Positions 41,102 through 43,881 of a DNA stretch of 43,881 nt are shown one piece after another. Position numbers and translations under genes: made by a program. Source of the DNA: CAYMAZ01 sp964526285 (lineage in GTDB: Bacteria > Bacteroidota > Bacteroidia > Bacteroidales > DTU049); the NCBI GenBank assembly GCA_964526285.1, contig CAZGIW010000020.1, positions 1 to 43,881 on the forward strand, written 5' to 3'. Below the pieces are notes generated by a model that was given only the letters and a program-made list of their open reading frames with translations, searched no databases and was not told where the DNA came from. Position 1 is the stretch's first letter; every line of letters begins with the position of its first letter.

Positions 41102-42436
41102 ATGAACTACTTAGAAAAAATCCAGAATGTAACTATTATCGGTGCAGCAGGAAAAATGGGTAGCGGAATTCTGTTGCTCACATCAATGGAAATGACCGAC
41201 CTGAGCCTGAAGCCCGAAAACAAAGGCAAGCAGTTTACACTGTATGCTCTTGACATTTCACAGCAGGCACTTTCAGGACTGATGAAATATGTCCGCGAAC
41301 AAGTGCTAAAAGCTGCTGAAAGAAAAATTAACCTGCTCAGAGAATTGTATGCTGACAGAGCTGATTTGATTGACAATGCCGAAATTATCACTCAATATGT
41401 GAATGATGTGATAGCAGTTATCCGTCCTGTAACAACCATTGAATCAGCGTATGAATCAAACATTATTTTTGAAGCTGCCAGTGAAAAACCAGAACTGAAA
41501 ATCAAAATTTTCTCACAAATTAATAAAAACAACCCAAACAAACCATGGTTCTTTACCAACACCTCATCAATTCCTATCACTTATCTGGATAAGGAAGCAG
41601 GTCTTGAGGGGCGTATTTTGGGTGTTCATTTCTACAACCCTCCGGCAGTTCAAAAACTGGTTGAGGTTATCAAATCTGACCATTCACAACCTGAGCTTTC
41701 AGCCTTTGTGTCAATGTTCATCAAAGCCATGCGCAAAATTGAAGTTCCTTCTCATGACTTTGCAGGATTTATCGGCAACGGTCATTTTATGCGTGATGCA
41801 TTACATGGTATGGCAGAAGCAGAAAAACTTGCTCAGGAAATTCCTTTTACTGAAGCTGTTTATATGATAAACAAAGTAAGTCAGGACTTTCTCATTCGTC
41901 CCATGGGAATTTTCCAGTTGATTGATTATGTGGGAATTGATGTTTGTCAATTCATTATGAAAGTGATGGAACCTTATGTAAAAGATGAAAAAATTCACAG
42001 TCCGCTGCTGGATCAGTTTATGGAAATGGGAGTGAAGGGAGGACAAAATTTTGACGGTTCACAGAAAGACGGATTTTTGAAATATGAAAAAGGACGTCCT
42101 GTTGCCATCTGGGATCCTCAGACAAAGGCTTATGTTGCAATGGAAGGTTTTGCAGCAAAATGTGATGAAAAACTCGGACCTCTTCCTGCAGGTCATTTGC
42201 CATGGAAAGCAGTTGTGGGCAATCGTTCAAAAGACGAAGTACTCACAGCCTATTTTGGTGAGATGAAAAACATGCAAACACTTGGTGCACAACTGGCAGT
42301 TGCATATCAAAAACGTTCGAAGCAAATTGGTGAAAAACTTGTTTCTGACAAGGTTGCCTTTACTCCAGAAGATGTGAACACAGTGTTGCTCACAGGATTC
42401 TTCCATGCTTACGGACCAATTAACAATTATCTATAA
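41102..42436 (+). CDS. 3-hydroxyacyl-CoA dehydrogenase
   Basis: 444 residues, with an NAD-binding N-terminus (NVTIIGAAGKMGSGIL, a GxGxxGxG variant). The characteristic FFTNTSSIPITYLDK follows, then HFYNPPAVQKLVEVIKSD, where the HFYNPP histidine is the catalytic base. The C-terminal domain is helical (FAGFIGNGHFMRDALHGMAE; MGIFQLIDYVGIDVCQF). It is longer than the usual 280-300 residue bacterial enzyme, apparently with an extra C-terminal domain. It oxidises 3-hydroxyacyl-CoA to 3-ketoacyl-CoA with NAD+. Starts 110 bases after the hydratase. Confidence 0.93.
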   Translation: MNYLEKIQNVTIIGAAGKMGSGILLLTSMEMTDLSLKPENKGKQFTLYALDISQQALSGLMKYVREQVLKAAERKINLLRELYADRADLIDNAEIITQYVNDVIAVIRPVTTIESAYESNIIFEAASEKPELKIKIFSQINKNNPNKPWFFTNTSSIPITYLDKEAGLEGRILGVHFYNPPAVQKLVEVIKSDHSQPELSAFVSMFIKAMRKIEVPSHDFAGFIGNGHFMRDALHGMAEAEKLAQEIPFTEAVYMINKVSQDFLIRPMGIFQLIDYVGIDVCQFIMKVMEPYVKDEKIHSPLLDQFMEMGVKGGQNFDGSQKDGFLKYEKGRPVAIWDPQTKAYVAMEGFAAKCDEKLGPLPAGHLPWKAVVGNRSKDEVLTAYFGEMKNMQTLGAQLAVAYQKRSKQIGEKLVSDKVAFTPEDVNTVLLTGFFHAYGPINNYL

Positions 42437-42440
42437 AAAC

Positions 42441-42446
42441 AGGAGG
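42441..42446 (+). promoter_or_regulatory. Strong Shine-Dalgarno site for the thiolase gene
   Basis: AGGAGG nine bases before the ATG at 42456. It decides the start against the in-frame ATG at 42405, which lies within the upstream gene. A strong Shine-Dalgarno is unusual for Bacteroidota. Confidence 0.75.
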
Positions 42447-42455
42447 ACAATCAAT

Positions 42456-43694
42456 ATGAAATTAAGAAGAAGAATATTTATGGTTGCCGGTTACAATACC
42501 ATATCAATGGGTTCCGGCCGAAAAGAATTCCATCCAAAAAAGCCACGTCCTGATTTGGAAGATTATGTAAAAGAAGCAGGACAGGGTGTTTTGAAACAAA
42601 TTGGAGGTGCTGCCAATGTGGATGAATGTGTGATGGGGAATTTTATTGGAGCACGCTACAACAGACAAGGAAACATGGCTGCGTTTTTTCCATTTATTGA
42701 CGAAGGATTGAAATTCAAACCTGCTGTAAGAACTGAAGGTGCTTGCGGAACCGGAGCTCTTGCTTTGGCAACAGCAATGAAATCAGTGCTTGCTGAAACT
42801 GCAGAGGTGGTTTTGGTTGTTGGTGTTGAGGTGCAGAACACAGTGAAAGCTGTTTACGGAGCTGATATTCTGGCAGCTGCCGGATGGGCAAAGGAACGTA
42901 AAACAGGTCAGGCTCACTTTTTTCCCGGAAAATTCAGCGACAGAGCTGGCAAATATTATGAAAAATTCGGATATGATTATACCCGTCAAGCCATGGCCAC
43001 CTGGTTTAAAAATGCTGTAGAAAATGCACGTTTGTGTCCTACAGCACAGGAGCACCACAACACGACCAAAGACTTGATGGCAGTTGGCATGACCAAGCCA
43101 AGCAAAGGGTTTGTTGAGCATCTCAATGTGTTTGACTGTTCGAAAGTATCAGACGGAGCATCAGGTATTGCCGTTGTTTCAGAAGAAGGATTGAAAAGAT
43201 GTGGAATTTCAATGAGTGAAGCAGTTGAAATTACTGGTTTCGGAATGGCAGAATATGACATTACTCTTCCCCCTGCTGATATGACCAAACTTGAAACCAC
43301 ATCTGTTGCAGTAAAAAAAGCACTTGATATGGCAGGGATTTCAAAAGATCAGATTGCCACTGTTGAGTGTCACGACTGTTTTACAATTGCAGGTATTATG
43401 GCAACCGAAGCCATTGGTTTTGCCGAGCATGGAAAAGGGCCTCAGTTTGTCAGTGAAGGCAACACTGCCCGTAATGGGAAAGTTCCTTTTAACACAACAG
43501 GCGGACTTGTGGGATGGGGACATCCAACCGGAGCAACAGGAGTTCATCAGGCAGTCACAGTGTGGGAGCAACTCACCGGCAAAGCAGGCGATGCACAGAT
43601 AAATATTCCCGCTGATCGTCCTTATGGATTATCAATCAATATGGGTGGTGATGACAAATCGCTTGTTTCAATAGTTTACAAAAAGACAGAATAG
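42456..43694 (+). CDS. Thiolase (acetyl-CoA C-acyltransferase, SCP-x-like type)
   Basis: 412 residues from the ATG at 42456, after AGGAGG. Thiolase features: TEGACGTGALALATAMKSV with the likely nucleophile cysteine, VECHDCFTIAGIMATEAIGF, and GGLVGWGHPTGATGVHQAVT with the catalytic histidine. The C-terminus (GLSINMGGDDKSLVSIVYKK) lacks the usual C-x-G loop of classical thiolases and matches the SCP-x/sterol-carrier type. It cleaves 3-ketoacyl-CoA with CoA, releasing acetyl-CoA. It follows the dehydrogenase by 19 bases and closes the operon at the terminator. Confidence 0.92.
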   Translation: MKLRRRIFMVAGYNTISMGSGRKEFHPKKPRPDLEDYVKEAGQGVLKQIGGAANVDECVMGNFIGARYNRQGNMAAFFPFIDEGLKFKPAVRTEGACGTGALALATAMKSVLAETAEVVLVVGVEVQNTVKAVYGADILAAAGWAKERKTGQAHFFPGKFSDRAGKYYEKFGYDYTRQAMATWFKNAVENARLCPTAQEHHNTTKDLMAVGMTKPSKGFVEHLNVFDCSKVSDGASGIAVVSEEGLKRCGISMSEAVEITGFGMAEYDITLPPADMTKLETTSVAVKKALDMAGISKDQIATVECHDCFTIAGIMATEAIGFAEHGKGPQFVSEGNTARNGKVPFNTTGGLVGWGHPTGATGVHQAVTVWEQLTGKAGDAQINIPADRPYGLSINMGGDDKSLVSIVYKKTE

Positions 43695-43717
43695 ACATCT
43701 GTTTTTAAAAATAAATT

Positions 43718-43756
43718 CCCGGTCTTTAAGCCATTGCCTGAAGATCGGGTTTTTTT
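43718..43756 (+). terminator. Rho-independent terminator of the beta-oxidation operon
   Basis: Stem CCCGGTCTT / AAGATCGGG (one G-U pair) with a 14-base loop, followed by seven T, 24 bases after the thiolase stop. Confidence 0.88.
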
Positions 43757-43801
43757 GTGGAAATTTTTTTATAAACGGCAAACAAATGATTTTTTTTTAC
43801 A

Positions 43802-43809
43802 TATATTTG
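43802..43809 (+). promoter_or_regulatory. -7 box for the gene at the right edge
   Basis: TATATTTG (TAnnTTTG), 24 bases before the ATG at 43834. Confidence 0.5.
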
Positions 43810-43833
43810 TCGAATAATTTTAAATGCTCCCCT

Positions 43834-43881
43834 ATGAAAAATTTTTATTTGTGTATTGTTGTCGTGTGTGTTATTGCTGTG
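43834..43881 (+). CDS. Partial CDS: start of an exported protein
   Basis: Only 16 codons fit before the window ends: MKNFYLCIVVVCVIAV. Lysine then a hydrophobic stretch is the start of a signal peptide, and a -7 box lies just upstream. The product cannot be identified. Confidence 0.55.
   Translation, partial: MKNFYLCIVVVCVIAV

Overview
The window looks like a chromosomal segment of a Bacteroidota bacterium, probably an anaerobic or facultative, Bacteroidales/Marinilabiliales-like lineage. This rests on AT-rich DNA, many promoters with the Bacteroidota -7 box TAnnTTTG and few Shine-Dalgarno sites, a MurF-alanine racemase fusion, a type IX secretion-style C-terminus, a homodimer-type pyruvate:ferredoxin oxidoreductase, and an IcmF-type fused B12 mutase. 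I saw no rRNA, tRNA, insertion sequence, integrase or CRISPR array.

Left part (1-24.4 kb), mostly housekeeping. It holds rsmI, mscL, a small membrane protein, a secreted protein, a 54-residue lipoprotein overlapping a SprT-like metallopeptidase, manC, an unusual exported flavin-reductase-like protein, then lgt on the minus strand. A minus-strand block follows: a 925-residue membrane-anchored propeller protein, a TatT-like TPR protein coupled to a DUF900 hydrolase, a tandem universal stress protein and a DUF4625 lipoprotein. A plus-strand block then has a sodium:solute symporter, a baeRF3/Balon-like putative ribosome hibernation factor, and a tight ribF - LRR protein - pdxA - murF/alr run. Two minus-strand envelope proteins close this part.

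Central metabolism (24.4-33 kb). Pyruvate:ferredoxin oxidoreductase (minus, with its own terminator) is divergent from a dihydroorotate-dehydrogenase-like gene. A repeat-dense convergent gap follows: 13-bp, 28-bp and 8-bp tandem arrays plus palindromes. Then comes IcmF on the minus strand.

Accessory island (about 33.0-40.05 kb). Three gene cassettes lie between IcmF and a beta-oxidation operon. Each is preceded by a related copy of a dispersed repeat that carries a promoter (TTG-N17-TAnnTTTG), and partial copies mark the right edge. Cassette 1 has a T9SS-sorted secreted protein and a GNAT-like protein. Cassette 2 has a lipoprotein and an outer-membrane barrel protein. Cassette 3 has a tightly overlapping operon: an sce7726-type predicted nuclease, an sce7725-type protein and a zinc-finger/RES-domain (NAD+-degrading) protein. 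Cassette 3 is the best candidate for an uncharacterised conflict or antiphage system.

Right part (40.2-43.9 kb). An operon of enoyl-CoA hydratase, 3-hydroxyacyl-CoA dehydrogenase and an SCP-x-like thiolase ends in a terminator. It would act with IcmF and PFOR in short-chain acyl-CoA metabolism. The first 16 codons of another exported protein run off the right edge.
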